From NCBI GenBank assembly GCA_964403795.1, contig CAYOHP010000002.1, positions 86,530 through 150,529 on the forward strand: a stretch of 64,000 nt of DNA, written 5' to 3'. The stretch comes from CAYOHP01 sp964403795 [NCBI: uncultured bacterium]. Its GTDB lineage: Bacteria > Muiribacteriota > UBA6191 > CAZXTJ01. The notes under the pieces were generated by a model that saw nothing but the letters and a program-made list of their open reading frames with translations, did no database searches and was not told the origin of the DNA. The position numbers and the translations under genes are program-made. Below are positions 8,245 through 16,331 of the stretch, piece after piece; position 1 is the stretch's first letter, and every line of letters begins with the position of its first letter.

Positions 8245-10578
8245 TCAGCGATCCCGTTTGCCGGCCCTTTGGGCTGCCTTGGCCTTGTCCCTCAAGGCGT
8301 CGAGCCGCCGATGGACCGGGGCCAGGAGTCGGGTCGGACTGTCGGCGGTGTAGAACGGCCCACCCGCCCTGGCGGCCTGGCGGCAGGCCACTTCCAGGAA
8401 CAGCCCTCGATCCTCGAGGCCTTCCGGATCCTCGGCGACGATCCGGTCGAGCAGGGCGGACACCCGGGGCATGACCGCGGCCAGGTCGACCTCGCCGGTC
8501 TCGGCGATCCTCTGGAGACGGATCTCCTCCAGCAGGCAACGACGCAGGATCATGGCCCTCCAGGGCTGGCCGACCGGCCAGTCGCGGACCACCCGTTCCT
8601 CCACCTCGGCGAGGATCCCGTCGCGCATCGGCCCCGCCACCATCCCCGGACCGGGACTGGTGGCCAAGAGGTACAGGATCGCCTTGTGGATCCAGAAGGC
8701 CAGAGGTCCCGGCTCGACCTCGGCAGCCGCCTTCCGGAGATCGGCCAATACCCCTCCGTCCCCCGCCTTCCCGAAGTCGACCAGGGCCTGGATCAGGCCC
8801 ACCAGGGCGATCCAGGTCCTGGCACCCGAAGGGGACCGCGAGAACTCGCGCAGGCGCCGGCGGAACGGCGCGAAGATCGCCTGGAACTGGGCCGTCCTGG
8901 TGGCGAACATGCCCACTCCCTCGACCGCGCCGAGCACGTCCTTCCTCCCCTGGAAGGCCTTCTCGAAGCTCCAGTGCTGGAACAGGACCTGGTAGTCCTC
9001 GAGCGCATGGACCAACCAACCGAAGACGATCTCGTCCAGGCGTCGCACCACCTCGGCATCCCGCCAGGAGGGGTCGCCCCGCTCGACGGCCGGGCGCTTG
9101 TCGTAGTCGTCGAGGTCGACGAACCAGTCCTGCAGGGCTTCGAGGAAGGCGATCCAGGCGTCCATCCTCGGGAGCTCGAACATCTCCAGGTTCTGGAGCG
9201 CGTGGGCCTCGTGCCTATCGCTCCGCTCCGAGGGATGGAAGCTGAAGGCATCGGTCAGATCCTGGACCTCGTGCTCCGCCCGCAGCTTGCGGTATGCCTC
9301 CTGGAGCGGCCCGAAGGAGCTCCGGGAGTACTCCATGGCTCCGCCCCTCGATGCCTCCGGGATCGGAGTGGCGACCGCCTCCCCGATACCCGGCCTGGTC
9401 TCGGACACGGCTCCCGGTACGTTCCCGCGCTCCGAACCCGAGACGGGTCCCAGCACGAAGCCGACGGCCACGAATCCGGCCAACGCCAGGCCGAGCAAGG
9501 GCCCGGTGGGTCGCGCCGGCACCACCAGCGGCACCGGGTCCTCGTTCCGGGACAGGTCCGCCGGTGCCGACTCGGCAGGAGCGAAGGCTCCGGAACGTCC
9601 CTGTGCCGCCCGGGTCGGGGGATCGAGGCCCGGGGCTCCCGAGGGAGCGGCACCCGGAGCCTTGGTCAGCACCAGGGTACCGGGATCGGCCCGGTCCTTC
9701 CGAGGGCCGACCCCGAGGTCCGCCTTGAGCTGGGAGTAGGACATGAGACCGACCGCCTCGTTCAAGGCGGCCGCGAAGTCCCGCATGGCCGGGAAGCGAG
9801 CTCCCGGATCCCGGGCGAGGGCCCGGAGCAGCACGTCCTCGACCCCCGGGAGCCGACCCCGGAAGCCCGCCGGGATGGCGGGAGGAGTGCCGCGGGTCAT
9901 GGTCTCGATCAGCTCGGCGGTGGACCTCACCGGGTACACCAGCTCGTGGTAGAGCATCTCGAAGACCGTGGCCGCCCATGAGTACTGGTCCGATGCCGGC
10001 GCGGCCGCGGCACCCTGGAAGACCTCGGGAGCCATGTAGGCGAGAGTGCCCATCACCATCCCCTCCTGGGTGAGGAGGGTCTTGCCGCGCTCGTCGGCAT
10101 GGGCGATCCCGAAGTCGCAGAGAAGAGGGTGGTTCCCGTCCCGGAGCAGGACGTTGGCCGGCTTCACGTCGCGATGCACGATGCCGGCGTCGTGGGCGAC
10201 CTGCAGGGCCTCGGCCACCGCCGCGGCCCACTCCAGCACCTCGCCGTCGGAGGCCGGCCTCCGCCCGTCGACCACCCGGTCCAGATCGACGCCCTCGACC
10301 ATCTCGTAGACGATCCAGGCGGTGCCCAGCTCGTCGACGCCGAAGTCGAAGACCGTCACGATATTGGGGTGCCGGAGGTTGGCGGTGACCCGGGCCTCCC
10401 GTTCGAAGCGGGCCAGCAGGTCGGGACTGGTGATCCGGGTCTCCAGGACCTTCACCGCCACGGGACGCCGGAGCACCGAGTCCTGGGCCAGCACCACCCG
10501 CCCGAAGGATCCCCTCCCGAGCAGGCGGATGCCGCAGTACTTGGCTCCGATTCCGGTGGGGAGGAGTTCGTCGGCCAT
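8245..10578 (-). CDS. Membrane-anchored Ser/Thr protein kinase
   Basis: 777 residues. Residues 15-270 are a complete Hanks-type kinase domain: glycine loop GRGSFG (22-27), VAVK with Lys43, HRD (135-137), DFG (155-157), APE (183-185). A Pro/Ala-rich juxtamembrane linker precedes one transmembrane helix (about 361-379). The 390-residue C-terminal part is extracytoplasmic and has no domain I recognise; it is helical and rich in Trp and charged residues, so it may be a sensor. The ATG at 10578 is chosen because the kinase domain begins soon after; TACAGT (10603-10608, complement) is a possible -10. Catalytically competent by residues; substrate unknown. Confidence 0.93.
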   Translation of the reverse strand: MADELLPTGIGAKYCGIRLLGRGSFGRVVLAQDSVLRRPVAVKVLETRITSPDLLARFEREARVTANLRHPNIVTVFDFGVDELGTAWIVYEMVEGVDLDRVVDGRRPASDGEVLEWAAAVAEALQVAHDAGIVHRDVKPANVLLRDGNHPLLCDFGIAHADERGKTLLTQEGMVMGTLAYMAPEVFQGAAAAPASDQYSWAATVFEMLYHELVYPVRSTAELIETMTRGTPPAIPAGFRGRLPGVEDVLLRALARDPGARFPAMRDFAAALNEAVGLMSYSQLKADLGVGPRKDRADPGTLVLTKAPGAAPSGAPGLDPPTRAAQGRSGAFAPAESAPADLSRNEDPVPLVVPARPTGPLLGLALAGFVAVGFVLGPVSGSERGNVPGAVSETRPGIGEAVATPIPEASRGGAMEYSRSSFGPLQEAYRKLRAEHEVQDLTDAFSFHPSERSDRHEAHALQNLEMFELPRMDAWIAFLEALQDWFVDLDDYDKRPAVERGDPSWRDAEVVRRLDEIVFGWLVHALEDYQVLFQHWSFEKAFQGRKDVLGAVEGVGMFATRTAQFQAIFAPFRRRLREFSRSPSGARTWIALVGLIQALVDFGKAGDGGVLADLRKAAAEVEPGPLAFWIHKAILYLLATSPGPGMVAGPMRDGILAEVEERVVRDWPVGQPWRAMILRRCLLEEIRLQRIAETGEVDLAAVMPRVSALLDRIVAEDPEGLEDRGLFLEVACRQAARAGGPFYTADSPTRLLAPVHRRLDALRDKAKAAQRAGKRDR

Positions 10579-10659
10579 GGGTCCGGGGTGTGGGGTGGAC
10601 CTACTGTAGCCGGCCGGGCCGGGTACCTCGTCTGCAGCCCACCCCAAGGGGTTCGCTCG

Positions 10660-11577
10660 CTACTCCGACTCGGGAGGGTCCCACATCCCGGTGGAGACGT
10701 AGCGTTCCCCGGTGTCGGAGAGCACGGTGGCGACCACCTTGTGCCCGCCTTCCCGGGCCAGGTCCCGCGCCACCTTCAGGTACGCCCCCGAGGACGGTCC
10801 CACGAAGATGCCCGACCGGGCGAGCTCGCGGCAGACCGCCACCGCGTCCTCGAGCGTGACCTCCCGGCGCACGTCGATCAGGGACTGGTCCAGGATCGCC
10901 GGCACGATGTCCCCGGGATGCCCGAGCGGCTTCAGGCCCTCGATGCCGGGGAACACCTCCGGGATCGCCGCCCCGATGCGGATCCCGGGGTCGAGCTCGC
11001 GGAGTCGTCGCCCGACCCCCGTGATCGTGCCCCCGGTCCCGACCCCGGCCACGAACAGATCGGGGAGTGACCCGCACTCGGCCCGGACCTGCTGCGCCAG
11101 CTCCGCTCCGGTCTCCTCGTAGTGGGCCCGCCAGTTGTCCTCGTTCCCGTACTGGTCGCAGTGCCAGTAGAGGTCGGGACGCTCCGCCGCGATCCGCTTC
11201 ACCTCGCGCAGCGCATGGTCATAGCCCTCGACCGGATCGGTCAGGATCAGCTCCGCGCCGTGTGCCCGGATCCTGCCGAGGCGCTCCCGGCTCGCGTTCC
11301 CGGGGACCACCAGGGTGACCGGGACCTCGAAGGCGGCCCCCAGCATGGCGTAGGCGATCCCGGCGTTGCCCGAGGACGAATCGAGCAGGCGCCGGCGTCC
11401 CATGAACTCGCCCCGCCCGATCGCCCGGGTCAGCATGCGCCGCACCGGCCGGTCCTTGATGGACCCGCCCGGGTTCACCGACTCGAGCTTGGCGAAGATC
11501 CGGGTCCCCTTGGGGACCCCTAAGGAGATCTCGACGAGCGGTGTCCCCCCGATTCCCTCGACGATGCGCCTGGCCAT
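10660..11577 (-). CDS. cysM: PLP-dependent cysteine synthase, CysM type (CysO-dependent)
   Basis: 305 residues, the usual length of O-acetylserine or phosphoserine sulfhydrylases. Visible family features: SIKDRP with the PLP-binding Lys41, the SSSGNAG substrate loop (67-73), the GVGTGGT phosphate-binding loop and a C-terminal GPSSGA. It is the last gene of a cluster with a CysO-like carrier, an E1/rhodanese enzyme and a Mec-like protease, so it most likely takes sulfur from a protein thiocarboxylate, as mycobacterial CysM does with CysO and O-phosphoserine. The C-terminal region is short, also as in that group. It starts 11 bases after the E1 gene. The specific acceptor substrate is inferred from context. 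Confidence 0.88.
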   Translation of the reverse strand: MARRIVEGIGGTPLVEISLGVPKGTRIFAKLESVNPGGSIKDRPVRRMLTRAIGRGEFMGRRRLLDSSSGNAGIAYAMLGAAFEVPVTLVVPGNASRERLGRIRAHGAELILTDPVEGYDHALREVKRIAAERPDLYWHCDQYGNEDNWRAHYEETGAELAQQVRAECGSLPDLFVAGVGTGGTITGVGRRLRELDPGIRIGAAIPEVFPGIEGLKPLGHPGDIVPAILDQSLIDVRREVTLEDAVAVCRELARSGIFVGPSSGAYLKVARDLAREGGHKVVATVLSDTGERYVSTGMWDPPESE

Positions 11578-11588
11578 GGGGGTGCCGC

Positions 11589-12764
11589 CTATCCCTTGCC
11601 CGGCGCGCTGCAGAAGGCCTGGTAGTCGACGTAGCCCGGGAAGCTGCGGCCGGGCGCGCAGTACCGGCAGTCGGGATCCGGGGCGAGCTCGAGCTCGGTG
11701 AAGCGGGCCCGCAGCGCGTCGTAGTGGAGCAGGCGTCCTACCAGGGGATCGCCGACCCCGAGCAGGATCTTGACCGTCTCCACCGCCTCGAGCAGGCCGA
11801 CCACCCCGGGAAGCACACCGAGCACGCCGGCCTCGGCGCACGACGGCGCCATCTCGGGAGGCGGGGGCTCGGGGTAGAGGCAGCGGTAGCACGGGCCCCT
11901 CCGGGCGGGGTACCCGGGCCAGAAGACCGAGGCCTGGCCCTCGAAGCGGAAGACCGATCCGTGCACGTTGGGGATCCCGAGCTTCACGCAGGCGTCGTTG
12001 ACCAGGTAGCGGGTGGGGAAGTTGTCGGAGCCGTCCACCACCAGGTGGTAGCCCGAGAAGATCGACTCCACGTTCCCGCTGTCGACCCGGGTCTCGTAGC
12101 CGACGACCTGGAGGCCGGGGTTCAGGGCCTTCAGGGTCGCCTCCGCCGAGCGGACCTTGGAGGTGCCCACCCGCTCCTCGGTGTGGAGGATCTGGCGCTG
12201 CAGATTGGAGCGGTCCACCACGTCCCCGTCCACCAGACCGAGCGTCCCCACTCCGGCCGCCGCCAGGTAGAAGGCCGCCGGGGAGCCGAGGCCCCCGGCC
12301 CCGATCATGAGCACCTTGCTGTCGAGCAGCTTCCGCTGCCCCTTCTCGCCCACCTCGGGGATGAGGAGGTGGCGGCCGTACCGTTCCCGCTCCTCGGCGG
12401 TGAGGGAGCGCGGCACCTCGACAGGGAGCCCGGCGTTCTTCCACTGGTTGAAGCCGCCCTTGACCGACTTCACGTCCCGGTAGCCGAGCTGGAGCAGCCC
12501 CTCGGCCGCGAACAAGGACCGCACTCCGCCCGCGCACATGCAGACGATCGGAGCCGACGGGTCGGGGACTGCGTCCTCGATCCGGAGTTCGAGGAAGCCG
12601 CGAACGATGCGGAGCGCCCCCTCCGGACTCCCGGCCGAGACCTCGTCGGGCTCGCGGACATCGATCAGGATCGCACCGGACCGCTGCAGGCGCAGGGCCT
12701 CGGCCGGTTCGACCTCGGGGACCCGGGTCCGGATCTCCTCCAGGCGCTTCTGGCGCGCGCTCAC
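11589..12764 (-). CDS. Rhodanese-E1 fusion (MoeZ/MoeB-like adenylyl- and sulfurtransferase)
   Basis: 391 residues. Residues about 20-115 are a rhodanese domain with active-site loop C77-AGGVR. Residues about 125-390 are a ThiF/MoeB-type E1: ATP loop GAGGLGS (155-161), RxxxQRQ region (185-191), Zn cysteines C292/C295 and C371/C374, and Cys309 in SCAEAGVLG. It should adenylate the C-terminal glycine of the neighbouring CysO-like carrier and load sulfur onto it. In mycobacterial MoeZ the rhodanese domain is C-terminal; here it is N-terminal. The GTG start overlaps the carrier stop as GTGA. A role in molybdopterin synthesis is possible too, but the neighbours favour cysteine synthesis. Confidence 0.9.
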   Translation of the reverse strand: MSARQKRLEEIRTRVPEVEPAEALRLQRSGAILIDVREPDEVSAGSPEGALRIVRGFLELRIEDAVPDPSAPIVCMCAGGVRSLFAAEGLLQLGYRDVKSVKGGFNQWKNAGLPVEVPRSLTAEERERYGRHLLIPEVGEKGQRKLLDSKVLMIGAGGLGSPAAFYLAAAGVGTLGLVDGDVVDRSNLQRQILHTEERVGTSKVRSAEATLKALNPGLQVVGYETRVDSGNVESIFSGYHLVVDGSDNFPTRYLVNDACVKLGIPNVHGSVFRFEGQASVFWPGYPARRGPCYRCLYPEPPPPEMAPSCAEAGVLGVLPGVVGLLEAVETVKILLGVGDPLVGRLLHYDALRARFTELELAPDPDCRYCAPGRSFPGYVDYQAFCSAPGKG

Positions 12765-13045
12765 GGCCTTCCTCCGGCGACGGCGGGAACGATCGAGACC
12801 ACGTCCCCGTCCCCCACCTTGGCCTCGAGCCCGCCCAGCGCCTTGACGTTCTGCTTCCCCAGGTAGACGTTGACGAAGGGGCGCACCTTCCCCGAATCGT
12901 CGAGGACCTTGGCGAGGATCCCCTGGTGGCGCTCGCCCAGGGCACGCAGCACCTCGCCCACGGTCGCCCCCTCGGCCGCCACCTCGTCGGCGCCGGCGGT
13001 GAAGGACCGGAGCGGGGTCGGGATCCGGACGACGGCTCTACTCAT
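12761..13045 (-). CDS. cysO: CysO/MoaD-like sulfur carrier protein
   Basis: 94 residues with the beta-grasp pattern of CysO/MoaD: a strand near the start, 'TVGEVLRALGERHQGI' helix, 'RPFVNVYLG', and the end DGDVVSIVPAVAGGRP. Mycobacterial CysO ends in VAGG; here two residues, Arg-Pro, follow the diglycine. The Gly-Gly must be free for thiocarboxylate formation, so a protease must first remove RP. The JAMM protease gene directly upstream is the obvious candidate, as in the QbsE/QbsD pair. The ATG overlaps the upstream gene by 8 bases and the stop overlaps the downstream GTG by 4 bases. Confidence 0.87.
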   Translation of the reverse strand: MSRAVVRIPTPLRSFTAGADEVAAEGATVGEVLRALGERHQGILAKVLDDSGKVRPFVNVYLGKQNVKALGGLEAKVGDGDVVSIVPAVAGGRP

Positions 13046-13451
13046 CGGCGATGGCCTCCTCCACGAAACGTTCCCCCGAGAGCCGCCAGGAACGGCGGTC
13101 GGCGACACCCTCCGCGGTGACGGACAGGATCAGGTAGGACCACCCCTCCCAGGCACGGGAGCGGTCCGTTTCCGAGGGTACCGCCGGATGGTCGGGATGC
13201 GAATGCCAGATCCCCAGGATCTCGAGTCCTGCCTCCCGGGCCGCCTCGTCGGCCTGGAAGAAGTCGTCGGGATCGAGGTCGTAGCGGTCCCTGGCGCGCG
13301 CGACGTTCAGGTTGCGGGCCTGGACGACCCGCGACACCAGGGCCCGATCCGCCTCCCGACGGCCGACCAGCAATCCGCAGGTCTCGTGCGGGTAGCCGGC
13401 GGCGACCCGAGGCTCGAGCTCGGCAGCCATCGAACGGGGCAGGACCAGCAT
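13038..13451 (-). CDS. mec: JAMM metalloprotease, Mec-like
   Basis: 137 residues. It has the full JAMM zinc motif: Glu23 (HETCGLL), H83-S-H85-P, Ser93 and Asp96. Mycobacterial Mec releases cysteine from the CysO-cysteine adduct; related QbsD trims residues beyond Gly-Gly of its carrier. Since the next gene encodes a carrier ending in GG plus two residues, this enzyme may do both. The ATG at 13451 has GGAGG nine bases upstream; an upstream in-frame start at 13481 is less likely. TATCCT (13467-13472, complement) is a possible -10. First gene of the four-gene cluster; the peroxiredoxin gene diverges from it. Confidence 0.9.
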   Translation of the reverse strand: MLVLPRSMAAELEPRVAAGYPHETCGLLVGRREADRALVSRVVQARNLNVARARDRYDLDPDDFFQADEAAREAGLEILGIWHSHPDHPAVPSETDRSRAWEGWSYLILSVTAEGVADRRSWRLSGERFVEEAIADE

Positions 13452-13554
13452 CGAGAACGCCCTCCGAGGATATGGGACCATCCTACCCCTATTGCCGGGA
13501 AACCGGCGCCGGGACTACGGTGCCCAGGGGGAGACCCCAAGGACGGAGATTTCC

Positions 13555-14208
13555 ATGCTTCCTCACGACGGAAGGCCCCGGATCGAGCTCAACGGTCCGG
13601 CCCCGGATTTCGAGACCAACACGACCCACGGTCCCATCAAGTTCTCGGACTGGTCCAAGGACTCCTGGGTGATCCTCTTCTCGCACCCTGCCGACTTCAC
13701 GCCGGTGTGCACCACCGAATTCATCGAGTTCGCCAAGCGGGCGGCCGAGTTCCAGAAGAAGAACGTGAAGCTGATCGGGAACTCGATCGACAGCGTCTAC
13801 TCCCACATCGCCTGGGTGCGGAACATCGAGGAGAAGTTCGGCGTGAAGATCCCGTTCCCGGTGATCGCCGACCTCGACCAGAAGGTGGCCCGCCTCTACG
13901 GGATGATCCACGAGCCGAGCTCCTCGACCGTCACGGTGCGCTGCGTGTTCCTGATCGACCCCAAGCGCAACGTCCGGGCGATGATCTACTACCCGCTCAA
14001 CGTGGGCCGGAACTTCGACGAGATCATGCGGGTGGTGGACGCCCTGCAGACCGCCGACAAGAACGGCGTCGCCTGCCCCGCCAACTGGAAGCCCGGCGAC
14101 GAGGTCATCGTGCCGCCTCCGGCCACCATGGAGGCCGCCGCCCAGCGGGTCGCCAACAAGGAGTACAAGGTCACCGACTGGTACTTCTCGAAGCGCACCC
14201 TGGCCTGA
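13555..14208 (+). CDS. 1-Cys peroxiredoxin (Prx6/AhpC-TSA family)
   Basis: 217 residues, typical for the Prx6 group. The peroxidatic cysteine is Cys52 in HPADFTPVCTTE, and the long C-terminal extension with WKPGDEVIVPPP and a final Tyr/Phe/Ser/Lys-rich stretch is characteristic. It reduces peroxides in the cytoplasm using thiols; the partner is not visible. The ATG at 13555 follows GGAG at a good distance, and the homologous region starts a few residues later. It diverges from the CysO-type cysteine cluster, which suggests a link between thiol supply and peroxide defence, by position only. Confidence 0.93.
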   Translation: MLPHDGRPRIELNGPAPDFETNTTHGPIKFSDWSKDSWVILFSHPADFTPVCTTEFIEFAKRAAEFQKKNVKLIGNSIDSVYSHIAWVRNIEEKFGVKIPFPVIADLDQKVARLYGMIHEPSSSTVTVRCVFLIDPKRNVRAMIYYPLNVGRNFDEIMRVVDALQTADKNGVACPANWKPGDEVIVPPPATMEAAAQRVANKEYKVTDWYFSKRTLA

Positions 14209-14219
14209 CACCCGTAGCT

Positions 14220-14258
14220 GCGGCCGGGACACGAGGCCATGGAGCCTCCCCCGGCCGC
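14220..14258. terminator. Bidirectional hairpin between convergent genes
   Basis: An outer 9-bp stem (GCGGCCGGG, 14220-14228, with CCCGGCCGC, 14250-14258) encloses an inner GAGGC/GCCTC stem. It sits between the stops at 14208 and 14269. There is no T-run. Confidence 0.5.
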
Positions 14259-14268
14259 GGCCCGGGCC

Positions 14269-15231
14269 TCACCCGCCCTGGTTGGAGAGGTCCCATCCCC
14301 AGGCCGCCAGGGCCACCACCAGGAGGATCGCTCCTTCCAGACGGCTGACCCTCCAGCCGCTCCGGAGGAAGCCGACCGTGAGCAGGCTGATCCCGGTCAT
14401 CACCAGGATCGAGGTACGGGCCGCCGGCGCGATCGGCACCGGCTGGATGATCCCGGAGACCGCCAGCACCGCCATCAGGTTGAAGATGTTGCTGCCGACC
14501 AGGTTGCCGGCCGAGATGTCGTAGCGGCCGCGCAGGCCGGCCACCAGCGAGGTGGCGAACTCGGGAGCCGAGGTCCCGGCGGCCACGATGGTCACCCCGA
14601 TCACCCAGTCGCTGATCCCGTAGGCCCGGGCGATGGCGCTGGCGGACTGCACCATGAAGTGCGCCCCCACCAGGATGGCGGTCAGCCCGACCGTGAAGTA
14701 GACCAGGTCGGTCTTGATCGGAGGGCCGCCGGCCACGTCGGGGAGGTCCTCTCCTTCCTCGCTCGGGTCGCCGCTCCGGTCCTTGTAGAGCTTCGCCATG
14801 TAGAGCCCCATCAGGACCAGCAGCAGGATCCCGTCGCCCCGATCCATGCGGAGGTCGACTCCCAGGAGCAGGATCGACAGGAGCGACGACCCGACCAGCA
14901 CCATGCCGTCGCGCGCCACCAGGCTGCGGCTGGCGTCGATCGGGTGGAGCAGGGCGCAGGCCCCCAGGATGAAGCCCAGGTTGAAGATGTTGGATCCCAC
15001 CACGTTGCCGACCGAGATGTCGCCCTGGCCACGGAGCGCCGACATCACCGTGACCACGAGCTCGGGCGCGGAGGTCCCGATCGAGACCACCGTGAGGCCG
15101 ACCACCAGCTGGGAGATCCCCAGCCGCAGCGCGATCCGGCAGCTCGACTCGACCACCCAGTGCGCCCCCCAGGCGACGATGCAGACCGTTGCGAAGACCA
15201 CCACGGCATGGAAGGGAACGCTCTCGGTCAC
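14269..15231 (-). CDS. Na+/Ca2+ exchanger family membrane protein
   Basis: 320 residues with about ten hydrophobic segments and the two alpha repeats of the CaCA superfamily: GTSAPELVVT plus GNVVGSNIFN in the first half, GTSAPEFATS plus GNLVGSNIFN in the second. A charged cytoplasmic loop (about residues 150-180) separates the halves. This is the pattern of bacterial YrbG-like exchangers, which move Ca2+ or another cation against Na+ or H+. The GTG start overlaps the upstream stop as GTGA, so it is coupled to the TPR/DUF2135-like gene and is the last gene of a four-gene operon. The transported ion cannot be told from sequence. Confidence 0.93.
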   Translation of the reverse strand: MTESVPFHAVVVFATVCIVAWGAHWVVESSCRIALRLGISQLVVGLTVVSIGTSAPELVVTVMSALRGQGDISVGNVVGSNIFNLGFILGACALLHPIDASRSLVARDGMVLVGSSLLSILLLGVDLRMDRGDGILLLVLMGLYMAKLYKDRSGDPSEEGEDLPDVAGGPPIKTDLVYFTVGLTAILVGAHFMVQSASAIARAYGISDWVIGVTIVAAGTSAPEFATSLVAGLRGRYDISAGNLVGSNIFNLMAVLAVSGIIQPVPIAPAARTSILVMTGISLLTVGFLRSGWRVSRLEGAILLVVALAAWGWDLSNQGG

Positions 15232-16331
15232 GGTCCGGACTCTCCGATCTCCAGGATGGCGCGCATGTCCTGGTCCGCGTCGGCGGTGCCCTCGGGGGGG
15301 AGCAGCACGAAGGTCTCGATCCTGACCGCGGGCCGGCCACCCACCGGAGGACCGTGGACCACCACCACTCCCCGGGAGGCCCCCATCGGACCGGCCGCGA
15401 AGTACTTCACGCCGATGCGATAGGGCCCGGGCAACCTCTGGCCGGCCGGGACCACCATCACCTCGGGACCGAGGCCCTGGGTCAGGTCGGCGTAGAGATG
15501 CAGGCCCGAGGCGTTCCTGGTGTGGCTGTAGAAGCACTCCTCGCCGGCGGGATCCACCACGTGGAGGTCGACGTCGTTGGCGTCGGTCTCCCATTCCAGC
15601 GTGATCCGCAGCTCGGGTCGGGCCTCGAGGTCGAGGGCCAGCCGGGCCGCGGTCCGGGCGATCTCGTCGCCATCCCCGGTGCCGGCCTGGGTCCAGGCCC
15701 GGACCACCAGGGCCGCCTCCTCCCGGAGGACCCGCTTCACGTCGTGGTAGCGCGCATCGAAGTCCTGGGCGAGCCCCCGCTCGAGCGCCGTCAGCGCGGC
15801 CCGGTGATCCCCTCCCAGCCAGTGGGCCAGGGCCAGTCCTCGATAATTGTTCTGGTGGTCGGGGCGACGCTCGATGGCGGCCTCGAACAGGGGTACCGCC
15901 ATGGCGGGCTGACCGGCCCGCACCGCCAGGTACCCGGCCCGGTTCAGGAGCCCGGAATCGTTGGGGGCCAGGTCGGCCATGGAACTCCAGGCCCGCAGCG
16001 CCTTGCGGGGATCGCCGGTGGCGGCCAGCCCATCCCCCAGGTACTCGTAGACCTGGGGATTGCGGGGGTCGAAGGGCAACCAGGAACGGGCCGCGGCCGA
16101 GAGTTCCTGGTAGCGCCCGGCCTGGCGCAGGGCGTAGGCGTGGCGGTTCCGGGCCACCCGATCGCGTGGCTTGGCCGCCACCTCCCCGGCGAGTCTCTCG
16201 ATCACCGCGGCATCGGGAGGCGCGGCGAAGGCCGCGGTCCAGGCGGGAGGCGCAGCCGGGAGCCGGGACGCGAAGGCCATCACCAACCAGGCCAGGGAAG
16301 CCGATCTCGACACTCCCGGAAAGGACGTCAT
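15228..16331 (-). CDS. Exported TPR protein with a DUF2135-like (YfaP) domain
   Basis: 367 residues. A signal peptide is visible (about residues 1-27). Residues about 40-210 are TPR-like helical pairs ('PRNPQVYEYLGDGLAATGDP', 'AMAVPLFEAAIERRPDHQ'). The C-terminal part contains 'WETDANDVDLHVVDPAGE' and then Tyr/His-rich strands, the signature of DUF2135/YfaP-type beta domains. The ATG overlaps the upstream stop as ATGA. In this operon it lies between a beta-propeller protein and a cation exchanger. It is probably periplasmic; its function is unknown. Confidence 0.78.
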   Translation of the reverse strand: MTSFPGVSRSASLAWLVMAFASRLPAAPPAWTAAFAAPPDAAVIERLAGEVAAKPRDRVARNRHAYALRQAGRYQELSAAARSWLPFDPRNPQVYEYLGDGLAATGDPRKALRAWSSMADLAPNDSGLLNRAGYLAVRAGQPAMAVPLFEAAIERRPDHQNNYRGLALAHWLGGDHRAALTALERGLAQDFDARYHDVKRVLREEAALVVRAWTQAGTGDGDEIARTAARLALDLEARPELRITLEWETDANDVDLHVVDPAGEECFYSHTRNASGLHLYADLTQGLGPEVMVVPAGQRLPGPYRIGVKYFAAGPMGASRGVVVVHGPPVGGRPAVRIETFVLLPPEGTADADQDMRAILEIGESGP

